DNA of 64,000 bases from Sisyra terminalis. Its lineage: Eukaryota; Arthropoda; Insecta; Neuroptera; Sisyridae. The position numbers and the translations under genes were made by a program. Below the pieces are notes generated by a model. The model saw only the letters and a list, made by a program, of their open reading frames with translations. It ran no database searches and was not told the origin of the DNA. Shown piece by piece: positions 23,870-36,231 of the stretch (position 1 is its first letter; every line of letters starts with the position of its first letter). The stretch covers positions 41,117,050 through 41,181,049 of the forward strand of contig OY292277.1 of the NCBI GenBank assembly GCA_958496175.1, written 5' to 3'.

Positions 23870-25960
23870 AAATTGATGATTTTTATGCTTTCAAACAAAT
23901 TTGAACCAAAACTACAATACTAATAATAGAAGTTTTAATTTATAACTTTTAAACATAATTTTTAATCCGCAGATCCCAGAGTCATTACCATAAATCTAAA
24001 TTTATTATAATACTAAAATCGCTACGTATACATGTTATCTTTTGTTTGATACCCTCAAGATAGATTATATACATAGATTGTCTCATTTGAACAAAGAAAT
24101 ATTGAAAAGCCAAAACAAAATTATGGCATTAGAATATTTGAATTCAATCTATTATTATGTTAATTAAAAATTGTTTTTCGAAGTAAAGAAATCATCAATA
24201 TTATATTATTTGCCGAAATGCAAGAATTATTTGAACTATATTTTCTATTATTCGAATTAATTACCAAAAAAATAATATTACAAACGTATGTTCAAGAATT
24301 CAAAAAAAAGAGACTAAATCATATATAATGCGGAAAAATAAAATACATATTTCACTAGTTTTTGGATTTTGCGTGAAACTAACTTTGTGGTATGGTACAT
24401 TAATTTTATCTCATGCTAAAAATACTCTATGATCTGTTACTCCTAATGCACCTAAAGAAGTATAACTTCAAAAAGTATTTCAAAATCACTTGATGAAGAT
24501 GCAACCACATTGTCATATGACTACTAATGCACCAAATATTTGAAGATAACAAACAACTAAAAGCATTTTAGTACAAAAGGATCGATTTTGCATACGAAAA
24601 TTCTAAAATACCCTCACGTAATATAAGGGCCTAGATTGAAGCTTATTCGTTTATTTTAATATCACCTTATAGAGCTTAAAATTTTCCTCAATTTTAAATT
24701 CTTTCCAATATGAAAATTACGTACTTGCTTACAAATATAGATAAAAATAAGTGAAAAAATATTAAATAGAAAAAATGTTTTATAAGAATGAATTTAAGTT
24801 TTGTAAATATCATAAGGATTAATTAAGCATTACTTTAGTATTACCTAACTATACATAAATTATTCTAATATTTTTTAAGGTGATTTATGAAGTTTTTTTT
24901 AAGAATTATGATACGAAAATCCTATTTGCCTTAGATGATTTTAATTAGTGATTTATTGTTACTGTTATTTGTTCAATGTGAATTTTATTTGAAGTATTTG
25001 TTGGAAAAATGATAATATGTTTCTTGTGTTTTGACGATCAAATTTAAATTGGGAAATGTTAGTTGAATAAAATTTCGTTGAAGATTCGAATTTTTACACA
25101 ATATTAAATCTAGTCGTACTTTATTTGAACGATGATGTCTTTTATATTTTGATTTCTAAGAGTGTATTAAATAAACATTATTGAAATTTTTATTTTACTT
25201 TTTCAATCACCTAAATATAGCCAAACTAGTGAGCCGCATGTGGCTCTTCAAGAGGTATATTCTGACCTGATTAACATTTTTTACATGACAGGAATTGAAA
25301 TGTATTAAACTTCGCTATAATATTATATAGTTAGTGCGCCTATAGTAAGGTAGTTGAGCTTCTGCCTATCTTTCTTAATGAAGACCATACAATTAATCTT
25401 CAAGTATCTCACCCGCTGATACTTTCCATAATTATTACTGATGTGTATGAAACAAGAGAAAAATTATAATAATACAAATTCTAGTAAATCTACATCTCAT
25501 TTATGGAACTGTTCTAGGAAGAGCTAACGTACCAGATGAAGTATCCCACTTGGAGGGAGCTGTCCACCGATTTCAGTAATCATGTGAAAAAAATATTTTT
25601 AAAAACAAAATTACTATCTTCAATAATATTTAAGGGCAGGGCTTCTCAAACTGGAAGGCCCGAGACTGCAAAGGACCGGCGAAATATTTTTGATATCTAC
25701 TGGTACATAATTATAGTATTGTTGGTCACTAATGTGTATGGTTTAGTGAGAATTGCCTTGAATTGTGTTTCTTCTGATTTAGGGGATCGTTGTATGAAAA
25801 AGTTATAGAAGTACTGTTCAGGAAAATAAATCCTTTTTATCCAAAGGGTTAATGTTTTATGGACAAGAGGTCACTAAATCAAATATTAACCAATTAAAAA
25901 ATAAGTTTATAATTTAAAAAAGTACAATATTATTAACATAATGATACTAAAATATATACT
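23870..25960. other. Spacer between convergent tamo and Elys genes
   Basis: AT-rich spacer with no coding exon recognised. Near 25230 the word gagccgcatgtggctcttc, and at 25636 cagggcttctcaaactgg, look like ends of hAT-type transposons. The second has the typical hAT terminus form, but its partner end was not found. Confidence 0.35.
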
Positions 25961-25964
25961 CAAT

Positions 25965-26615
25965 TCAATTAGGATCAATTGACCTGGACCGGTTTGATAG
26001 TCTTGAACTCTTTCTCACAGGCTGCAATGGTGTTTCGGAAACTGAAGATCTCTTACTTCGACTGCTTGGAGTTTTTGTGCTTGTGGTTTCGATTTGAATT
26101 TCCTTAATTGGACTTAAATTGCTTTTTGCACACGTCTCCCGTTGCTTTTTTGTATTTTTCGGTTCTTTTTCCGCACTGCGGGATCGCTCACGTTTCGGCG
26201 ATGGTTTCTTTTCGTCTTCACTACTTTCTTGTTTGGGTTTTGAACCTCTTTTAGAACTTGATTTAGGAGTAGTCAAATGTTGACTAGTTTTACTAGACGT
26301 GATTGGTTCTTCATCGATTGAAATTTTCTAGATACAAGAAAAATAGATTAGCAAATTTTTTTTTTTTGGAAATTTTTAGATTTACCGATGATGTGGAAGA
26401 TCTACGAGTTACTCGAGTTGATTCGATTTTTTCGTCAACACTTTTCTTTCGACCACGTTGTCTTGTTGGAATTGATATTGGAGACGCTTCGACGCTTTTT
26501 TGCGATCTTCTACCTACTCGGGATGACGTACTTTCTGAAATTATTGAACTTGTCGTTTTTATAGTTGATGTTGGAGAACGATCTAACATTTTTATTTCAT
26601 CTGGATCTGGAAGTC
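25965..26615 (-). CDS. Elys: Elys exons 20-21, basic chromatin-binding tail
   Basis: Exon 20 (26386-26615) begins GLPDPDEIKMLDR and includes the AT-hook-like RQRGRKK. Exon 21 (25965-26327) is Lys/Arg/Ser-rich, with SSSKRGSKPKQ and RKSSRLSNRSRS, and ends at TGA. In animals the ELYS tail binds AT-rich DNA and nucleosomes, and its phosphorylation controls mitotic chromatin release. The many Ser-Pro and Thr-Pro sites here fit that. Confidence 0.85.
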
Positions 26616-29600
26616 CTGAAATTTAAATAACAAGTTAACTATGATAATATTAAATACAAGTTGGAAAACTTTTCGCAAGAGTATGGATCAAGAAACTAAT
26701 AAAAGTTACTTTTGGATAAACTATGATACAAATGGGGTCAAGAAAGCCCGATATCCCAAAACACAATATAGCAAGAGCTATATTGTTAACTAAAAAGTTT
26801 TTAGTTAAGCACCGAAGCATTATTTTCAAAATATCAATACAGTGAATAGAAATCAAACATTTGACTAACAATTCTATTTTAAAACAATGTCTTGTCTAGA
26901 ATCACTGATTAATGAAAAGCAATACTATGTACTAATACGATCTGCTTTATATTTTTCATTTCCTATACCTTAACTAAAGTTTTACAAGTTTCAAAATTAA
27001 ACTTACCCGAAAAATGGCTTTTATCTAACAATTGAATAGGGTCAATCGGTTCTAAATCGGGTCCCCGCATTTCCAAAACCGATTCTTCGCTGTCACTTTC
27101 TCGAATAGATTGTAAGGTATGATTTTCCAACGAAAAGTTCATGGATTGTGACAGTAAACTTTTTTGCAGCCTTGTTAATCGACGTGTTGATGAATATTGT
27201 TCTATTGTGCTTATATCCGACTTCTTATCTTCAGTTGCAGACTTTCTTCGAGTTGGGGTTTGTTTTACTGGCGTTACTTCTTCCGGTTTTGTTTGATTGA
27301 CACTGGTAGCAGATTGATCTAGGGATCGAGTACGATAAACTTTACAAGGTTTTGGTTGACTAGTAGTAACCGATGCCGCTTTTCGAGGACGTCTAAGACA
27401 AGGTTTTGATGGCTGTTCTGGAGATTTTGTTGTTTCTTCTGCAGACTTTGGCAATTCTTTTGCAGGTTTTATCGTCTCTTCAGAAAGCTTTATCGGTTCT
27501 TCAGTAAGCTCAGCTACTTTTTCGGTCAACATTTGCGAAGATGATTCTGTTTTTAACGATGTTTCGGGATTGACTTCTTTTGTCGCAATGGTCTGTTTTT
27601 CTTCTTTGATAATTTCATCTTGTGAAACTACACTGGTTTGAAGTGCACTTAAATCAGATTCATCTTCACTGATTAAACTGCTTTCATTTAAATGTAATTT
27701 GGGAATGACAATCTCTTCAGAAGCAAAAATTTGTAAAGGCAATTCCATGTCAACTCCTATGTTTTGTTGAACCGGTTGAATTTCTGAAGCAAAATCTACT
27801 TGTTGTGGTTCATAAGATACTATTTCGACACCAGCCTGAGGTTTTTTTCCAGTTAATTCGGAAATATTAGAATTGGAGTTATCATCGTAAATCAGAGGTT
27901 CCATACTTTCGTTTCCGTCTGTTTCGAAAGATGATTTATCCTCACTAATATTTGATTCGCGGTCTTCACTACCAGATGAATTAGATTGGGACACACTTGT
28001 CTCATCTTCGATTTCTTCATCTCCAGATGTACTAGAACCTTTACGGGAAGAACTCGAATCATCTACAGAGTATATAGGCATCTCATAATTTATTTCTGAA
28101 TCCTTTTCTTGAACATTATCCAAATTTTCATCAACATCAACTTTATTTGAAGTATCTGGTTTGGTTTCGGATATTTCAGCTAGTTTCGCGACTGGTGCTG
28201 TTTCTTTTGCTCTATTAAGTATAATTTCAATGCCTTCCTTTATTTTACTTTCACTTAAATCACTTCCTTCATCGAAAAATGATGAAGTATCATAGCCAAC
28301 ATCATTTTTCTCTTCTTTGAAAGACTTATCACTTTTGTTTGAACCACTATTTTCATGGTCATAGGAAACAGGTATTTCATAAGTCATTTCTGCAATATTT
28401 TCCTCAATATTATCCAAATTTTCGTAAATATCAACTTCACTTAATGTTTTTGGTTTAGTTTCAGTTGTCGAAACTGATACGTTTTCTTTTGCTCGATTGA
28501 GAAGAATTTCAATATCTTCATTTACTTTACTCTCATTTATATCACGTTTTTCGTTAATTAATGCCGAGGTGTCACATTTTTCAATATTTTCCTCTAAAGA
28601 TTTTTGCTTCTTTTGTGTTGGTTGTTCTTCATTGGGTATTTCAAATTCTGGGATAACTTCAGCAGATTCTTCATGCTCGGTAATATTTGCACTGTTATAT
28701 AATCCATATTTTTTACAAATAGATTTACTTAAAAGATAATCGCTATTATCAAAGTCTTCGCTTATACAACCAGAATTATCTACATCTGTTTCCTCCAAGG
28801 ATTTAGGCTTTTCTGGTGTTGGTTGTACAGCTTCATTAGTTACTTCAATTTCTGAAATAACACCAGAATGGTCTTCATGTGCGGCAAATGTATCACTTTT
28901 ATCGCTCTGATATAATCCATATTTTTTACAAATAGATTTACTTAAAAGAAAATCGCTATTATCAAAATCTTCGCTGAAACCAGAATTATCTACGTCAGCT
29001 TCCTTAAAGGATTTTTGTTTTTGTGGCGTTGATAGTAAATCATGGCGTTGTAATCCATATTTTTTAAGAACGTCTTCGCCTAATGACACATTGTCTACAT
29101 AGGTAGAGTCTAGGATCGAATCTCTTTGAGAAAGTGAATGTTGACTACATGATACATCCAATACTTGTGATTGTCTTAAATTTTGGTGTAAGACTGGAAG
29201 CACATTTTTGGCAAGAGATTGTTCTAATATTGACTGTTGAAGTGATTTTCGTTTTTGTATTTGTCCAGTTTGTAATTTTTTAGAAATAATATCAATTTCT
29301 TGACTTCCTACTTTTGAAATTTGATCTTTTAATTTTGGATGGTTTTCTTCCGAGTCACTGATGTTATCTGGAGTTGATGCAGGCGATAATTCCTCTGGAG
29401 TTTCTTTGCTATATTTAAAAAAAAAATATTTTAATAACAGGCCAGTGCGATTAAACCAAATTTTTGAGCTTGAATTAATATTTTGTGTAGTTATCTACTG
29501 TCGAATACATTAAAAAAGCAACAATTCTATTTTTAAAAACAAATAAGATTTTTGTTGCCTTGAAACTAATTACAGTATATTTTTAACATAGTGAGAGACT

Positions 29601-32600
29601 GGTACATCATTTATCCAAAAAAAAGATTTAAAAAAAGAGCCTTGTTATTTCTTAACCCAACACGAAATTCAGAATTTTCTTAAAGTAGGGAAGCTTTGGA
29701 TCAATTTTATATAGGTACTTCATTTTAAAACAACCAAGGTATTTAGCATTTCTAGGGTTAACGAAAATTCGTAAATCGAAAAATATCAAAATTTGTTCGA
29801 TAAAAGATTCGGATCCAACCCCTACATCAGTTCTGAAGTGGCCATCTGGACCATTCGGCCAGTTAGCTTATGGGTAATGTCTTTCATTTCTTTATTTTTT
29901 TGATAAAAAATGCACTAAATAATCTGTATAAAATGTAAATTCATAAATCTTGAACTAATGATCAATGTTTTTGATGTACTCCCCCGCAAATACGTATTTT
30001 GATTGTCGAATCATTTTCTCAATGATAATTCATTGATACTAATGATCACTGAAGTTGTCTTGAAAATCGAAATACGTACCTAAGCGTGAAATAACAGTAA
30101 TTTATAGGTCACGTTATCATATTATAATCAATCAAAAACGTTTTCAAACATATTTACGAAAGTAGGAAAATAAATAATAACTCACGTTTTGCTTTCACTG
30201 CCTTCAGATGAGAAAGTTTTTTGCATTTCAACAAAATGTACTTTTGAAGATTGACTTTTTTGTGCTGGCGGAGTCATAGAATCGTCTAAATCCAATTCCA
30301 TTTCTTCTTCCTTTAAGTCATCTTGTTTATGAATTTCTTCTAATCTCTGATTTGTTTTATTTCGAAGCTAAATATTTAAGAAACACACCAATTAATTCTA
30401 ATTACTTTTATGTTTTTTGAAATTGAGACTACCTTTAAAATACTTTGAGGTGTACTAGTGATCATAGAACTGTAGGAAGTTTGAAATGAACGTTTAACAA
30501 TTGGAGTTAACATTAATTTTTCTAAAGCAATTGGATTTTTACAAGTGTCCACTTTACGACGTTTATTTGAGCGTTCATTGGACTCTTCCTCATCATCAAC
30601 AGAACGTTTTTTTATATTTTGTGAAAATGAGTCGATTGAAATAGTATTTATTTTTTGTCTATAAAAAAGGAATATAAAAATTAAGTTAAGTAAGAAAATT
30701 ATCTTTTTATAACTCACTCTAGTTGGTTATTAAATATTTTTTTTGGTGTACAAATAAACGGAATTTTTTCAATATCTTTTGCGTTTTTTATGTATGGTTT
30801 AGCGTTATCAGAACTTTTCCACAGTTGGTGAGTTTTGAAAATACTTTCCGCGATTATATTCGATTTGTATTGTATTTTATTATCAATTGGTTGAACGGTT
30901 ATATTTTTTCGTTGGGGTTTAGGAGCTAAAAATGTATTAATTTAAAAACAATATTATGTAGTAGCATTTTAAAACAGCTTACCTTCAGTCCAATTTCCAT
31001 TATTTTGGCAGTAGGCAAACACCGATTTCGACACTTTTGGTATAGAATTCATAAAAATTTTCATTTGCATGTTTGGTAACCGTAATGCTGGATCATTTTC
31101 ATTTTCTTGGGATAACGTGTGCATGGCTTCAAAAATTCTGCAAAAAATAAAGTAAATTCTATACTATACATTTTTAATGCCAGTCGGTTCATTTTTATTG
31201 ACCGAATTTTTGGAAATATATAATTGAAAATACTTTTACCCCTAAATAAATAATTGTATAGATATTTTAAATCAGGAACGATTATTACTTCTATCAAACA
31301 TACTCAGAATTTACTGTTAAGTTCCCTAACTTTCCAGATTTCCCTGACCGTGGGACGTCTTGATTATATTTAGATTACATTAACAATTTTGTAGTAAGGA
31401 AATAACAACAATTTTCACAGTCCATGGAAAACGACAAAATTAGATAAAAAATATGGATGAAATTTCAGCTTTAACCCAGATGAAATCAAAGGCATCAGCT
31501 AGTAAAGTATATTTTTAAAAATTTATTTACCGATTTCTTTGTATATAGTATGTGAATAAAAGATTGATTCCAGGTATCCTTCTTGATTTCAAAATATTGA
31601 ATAGTACCTCTTCTTCCTTTTCATTTAATTGTAATTTAATTACTGCTAGAGCCCGCTCACGCAGCTTTAAACATTCTAAAAATATTATCATAAATAAAAT
31701 AAGATTTCCTTTCTTCTTTAAAATATCAAACCTTCAAAAAAAGAATGGAGTATTTTTTCATAATGATTATGATTGATACATTTTCGTTGGAAATCAAATG
31801 CAGCATGAATCATATTGTTCGCCAACAAAATTTGAATTCCTTTCATAATTTCATCCTTTGTAACCATAGGTGGAGACCGGTTCTAAAAAATTGATAAATA
31901 AATCTAAATTATTATTAAAGTGGTCTAGATTCAATTTATCTATGGTATTTTCAATTGCACAATTTGATTTAGTTTAATTATTTGGTAATCCTTCATCGAT
32001 CAAGCTCGTTAACGGATAGTCGTTCTTCGTAGATATCAGTTAATATTAAATTAGCTAGCAATAGTTAAGTTAGCATATGGAATGCTATCCACCAACTTTG
32101 ATAGAGGGATGAATAATAATAATTCTTAATGTAATCATAGCCAAAAGTTTACACAAAAAATATCTAATACACTGGAAAAACTAAAAATGTGCATTTATAC
32201 TTACGTTGAGGTATGAAACAGCATAGCTGGGCAAATCATATAGTTGTAATACGCTAAAAACGAGTTTATGTTGCCAAGGTTGAATCTCAGCAAATTCATT
32301 ACTCTTGATAAGTGGATCCAGAAACAATTTCATCGCCAAATTAAAATCTCCATGATCGAGATACCAAAATGCTTGTGTGATTTTCATGGTGCTTAAGGGT
32401 ATTTGAAAAACAGATGGAAATTTTATTAGATATGGCACAAGTGCAGAATACCTATAGCAAAAACAAAATAAATGCATATTTAAATCAAAAAATCAATTGT
32501 TAACAAAGAAATACCTCGTTTTATTAAATAAATCGGCTAAATCGAAAAATAAATATAGCAAGATTGTATGTTTATGCTTAATATCAATTCCATCCACTAA

Positions 32601-35600
32601 ATAAGTACGCAGCAAAGTTTGCAATGATTTTGGCGGATACAGACCATTAGATGAATCATCGTTATCACATCTCCATTCTTTTCTTAATTTTTCTCCACCA
32701 CATTCATTTTCAATGAAACTATCAATAAACAATAATTCACAGGATCGCGAATTTTCTGTCCCTCGATTATTTTCACTTAATTCATTCAGTTCACAACGTC
32801 TGAAAGAAAATTTACTTACTAAACAAAAACTATCGGACGCTTGCCCAATACTAACCGATTTCTGTAGTAAAAGTCCAAATCGTCCGATAAGTATGGAGCT
32901 CTAACAATATTCGAATTCTTCATATTTTCAAATGTAGATAACGGAGCTTCGGGTAATAATCCAACATTTAAAAGCCATTGTAGTACATTGAAATAGCATG
33001 AAACCATTTTTAAAGCATCATAATGATCGTTTATATCATTTAAAACTAAAAATAAACGTGCATGCATAAATTATGCGTATTACGTATGCTCTTTCGAAAA
33101 ATATTTATTTTTAAGTCTTTTATAAAACCAACATTAATAAAGAGAATCGTGCCTTTGGTATTATTAACAGCCAAATCATTTTCAATTTCCCTTTGGAAAA
33201 AAAAAGAAAACCCAAAAAAAAGCTATTTCCGAATAGTTCGAAAACTGCTAAAGATAAAAGCCGATAATTTGGCTGCTCTATTTTTATTTGGTACCAAAAT
33301 GAACCTGCTAGTTTATTTATATTTGGCTAGACTCTTTAACAAATGTACCTGGTGTGCTTAAAACGCCATCATAATCCTTTGCAATTGCCCCAAAAATGAT
33401 CGATAGAAGACGAATTTGCTTCGTGCATTGATTCAACAAACGTTTTGCATTACAATCTAACGGAATATCTGAGTAATCAAAAAGAGAAACACCTACAAAA
33501 CAATACATAAATAAAACAATCAACTCCAAATAATATTTCTTTCAATACTTACATAAGCTATTGGCTTTCGTTTGCAACATTTCCGCTCGTTGAGTAGCCC
33601 AATTTACAAAAAGCGTTAAAGTACATCCAGCACTGGCATAAACCCCTGTAGCCCAAGTCCTAGCACAAGCAGTTAATAAACGAGTTAAACTATGTTCCAA
33701 AGCAATTGATAACAAATAATCAATCGCCGATGTATTTCTAGGAGTTACATCTGAACTAATAGGTTGCAACCCAGCTTCTTTACATTGGTGAGCCAAAGGA
33801 TGTGGTTCTAAAAATCCTTCCACACCATTTTGCTCTAAATTTAGCAATAAATAACGTTGTAGTCCAAAATTTTTAACAAAATTAACAGAATTATTTAAAA
33901 AACAAATAAAATCTAAAATAAAAATTTTCGTTAGTTTTAACTTTTAAAGTAACATTAAGAATATTACCGAAAGTAAGAGCAGATGGATAATAATGTTCTT
34001 CTAATCTTTGAGTCGCTGAAAATGAACTTAAAGTAGAAACATCCATTTTAATGTCTTGAACTGAATCTTTAGAATGACTTAGTAGTTTTGTTATATCAAA
34101 GTGAATTATAAAACTATCATTTCCACGATTCCTTAGGGATGCTGCAATAGTTTATTTATATAATATTTAAAATTTCACATTTTTTTAATATTTGTGTACT
34201 TACGAGGCATTTGCTCTTTGTACCATTGATCAAGATCGAAAACAGCCATAAACGTATGTGGAGTAAGACTGAAATCATACCAACTATTCCAAACTATCAT
34301 TGCCAAAGCTAATCGTGGATTTGAACTGGTTTCACTACTTGACGAATTGGTGGTGTTAACATAAGATTTTAGTGATACACAAATACCTCCATTTAGAGAA
34401 CTGTTTTCTTGGTCAGATAATGGATCCAAATCCATTTGAAATCTTAATGAACAAGAATTAAATTTCTAAAAACAAGAATTTCAAACAACTGTAACTCTAT
34501 ATAAGTAAAAATTTACTTGATATAAAACTCCAAAATCGTTAGTTTTTGTTTTGGCTTCATAAGATAATGCATACATGGCGGCAAAAGGAACACATTGCCG
34601 TTCACAGTAATTTGTACCACTGTAAATGGTCCATATGTAACAATAAGCTCGAGGATCATCAGATGGTTCCTTTAAAAAAAAAATATAAGATTTATAAATA
34701 TAAAAATTAAGAAAGCTTCTGAATTTAATAAACTAAAACCCCTATAATTTATTAAGACGAACCTGATAAGCAAAATGAGAAATCGGTATAGCATCTTTAT
34801 ATCTTGCTGAAGTGTATTCGAGTTCTAACGTTAATAAGTTATATATTTGCCAAGCACCAAAGTTATATCCAACAAATAATGACAATAATTTTGGCACAAA
34901 TAATAATGAACTAACATGAACCAAATCTCTTGGATATTTTAAAGCAACACCACCATCGGTTGTCCATAAAATGAAATCAGGATGTGTACCACCTAAAAAG
35001 AATACATAAATTTGTGTAAAACTAGAATAAATAGCCAATGTTGTAAATAATCAATAACAAAAATTGAGTACAGAAAATGTTACCATTAAGTTCTAATGCT
35101 AAGTGGTCCCCATGTTCCGATATATTGCTTTTTATATTTTCAAATTCCAAATAATTAGCAGTTTCTAAGGTTCTTGTGATTAATTCACTTGGGTTTAGCT
35201 CAGGGTTTATACTATTTTCCCAAAGATGTGGACTTAAATCTATTAGATAAATTTCACCACCGACAGTTCCAACCGCAATAGCTCCATCAAAAGATTTTAA
35301 AATTCCCGGTAAGGACTCCGAAGCTGATGAAACTACGTGAATGGATGATACCTGAAATATTTTTATTAATTTTTTTGTTGAAATTTTATTGTCAAATGAC
35401 TTACTTTATCTTTCAGGTGAAAGGCTTTTAACACTTTACTTCCTCGAACATTAAATGCGCAAACCATTCCTCCAGTTAATTCACATTCTAAACCAACTAG
35501 TAGCAACGATTCAAATTTGTGATGTGGAAGTTCACATATGCAAGTAATTCTGGTTTTTTTATCCCGAAGAACATTTCCAAAAATCCAGGATGCTATGCGA

Positions 35601-35869
35601 TCTCCTGTTCGAGCATCTACCACTTCTAACCGGGGTCCTTTAGCTGACCAGGCATAGCATAAATCTGATGATAAACTTTGTATTCTAGGAGCTAGAAAAT
35701 CAAATTCATGATAAACAATGCTGGTAAATCAATAATATAAACAGAACGTACCGGTTTCAATGAAGGAGTTTTCATCAGAATTTGATTCCGGTAAAGTTTG
35801 AATAGAACATGACGATGATATTTGTGTTACTTTTTTGATCTCACATTGGTTATTAAATACTTGATACAT
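25965..35869 (-). CDS. Elys: ELYS/MEL-28, nuclear pore assembly and chromatin-binding protein
   Basis: The model has 21 exons (high to low): 35752-35869, 35405-35691, 35084-35351, 34763-34992, 34517-34669, 34204-34465, 33968-34141, 33553-33912, 33349-33492, 32856-33045, 32515-32799, 32205-32451, 31732-31882, 31531-31675, 30983-31137, 30718-30925, 30433-30658, 30186-30367, 27007-29408, 26386-26615, 25965-26327. All junctions are GT..AG and in phase, giving 2,259 codons, close to vertebrate ELYS. The N-terminal half has the ELYS beta-propeller (GPRLEVVDARTGDRIASWIF) and the alpha-helical ELYS domain. The C-terminal half is disordered and acidic, ending in basic sequence with an AT-hook-like RQRGRKK (residues 2114-2120). 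ELYS seeds pore assembly on chromatin by recruiting the Nup107-160 complex. The first ATG (MYQVFNNQ) is the only in-frame start seen. It ends 2.2 kb from convergent tamo. Confidence 0.92.
27007..29408 (-). CDS. Elys: Elys exon 19, long acidic repeat-rich exon
   Basis: This 2.4-kb exon encodes residues 1262-2062, a low-complexity acidic Ser/Glu/Asp-rich region. It contains three KKYGL copies (residues 1377-1381, 1423-1427, 1494-1498), the last two within a larger repeat (VDNSG..SEDFDNSD.LLSKSICKKYGLY). It also contains a pair of repeats of about 100 residues sharing LNRAKE and ENLDN. The donor is tcgg|gtaagt. The open frame runs on for only 14 more codons, so the splice is needed to reach the basic tail. 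Confidence 0.88.
30983..33492 (-). CDS. Elys: Elys exons 9-15, alpha-helical ELYS domain
   Basis: These exons encode residues 618-1056. Segments include NVLQWLLNVGLLPEAPL, LYPPKSLQTLLRTYLVDGI, KITQAFWYLDHGDFNLAMKL, WQHKLVFSVLQLYDLPSYAV and CLKLRERALAVIKLQL. Together they correspond to the conserved helical region of nuclear pore assembly factor ELYS. Exon ends in phases 1, 2 and 0 interlock without error, which is strong evidence that the model is right. Confidence 0.88.
33553..35869 (-). CDS. Elys: Elys exons 1-8, beta-propeller block
   Basis: These exons encode residues 1-617. Recognisable blade sequences include LLVGLECELTGGMVCAFNV, AIAVGTVGGEIYLIDLSP, GVALKYPRDLVHVSSLLF and FVGYNFGAWQIYNLL, then AMIVWNSWYDFSLTPHTF. 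In vertebrates this propeller helps dock ELYS to the Nup160 arm of the Y-complex. Exon 6 starts after tttttag with KFNSCS. An alternative AG 18 bases further on breaks the frame. Confidence 0.88.
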
Positions 35870-36120
35870 AATTTAACCCTTGCAAAGAATGTTTTGTTAG
35901 TAAAAAAACAGACAAATATTACTTAAATTTAAATTGTAAATACACTTTTATCTAAGTAGGTTTGTCAAAAAATTATTACTAACACTGACAGTTGAATAGA
36001 CTACATAATTTTAAACTTATATTTTGCTTTGCGAAAAATTCAAGAATATTTTAAGGACTTAAAACAAATTGTTCATTGAAAGTTATAAATTTAAAACGGA
36101 AAAATGTTAGTAAAACATAC

Positions 36121-36231
36121 CTCGTTTTTAAACACAAGGTTACATCGGTTAAATCAGTTTGGATTTGATCATTTATGACCATTGGACATATTTCGTTAAT
36201 GTGCGCAGTATCCGGTGCGTTTATATCGTAT
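36121..36231 (-). CDS. Possible orphan coding exon upstream of Elys
   Basis: This 111-nt segment is bounded by an acceptor (ccaatag|atac) and a donor (acgag|gtatgt) and stays open in one frame with a non-repetitive protein character (YDINAPDTAHINEICPMV, then TDLTDVTLCLKT). Phase is 2 at both ends, so it could be skipped or included cleanly. It does not join in frame to the Elys start exon. The family is not recognised. It could belong to an upstream minus-strand gene or be chance. Confidence 0.25.

Noticed and set aside
26303..28739. Plus-strand open frames near 26303-26626 and 28497-28739
   Set aside because: They are antisense to well-supported Elys exons, whose frame is confirmed by splicing phase and repeats.
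33062..33361. Plus-strand open frame of 99 codons
   Set aside because: It spans Elys intron 9 and parts of its exons on the other strand; composition-driven.
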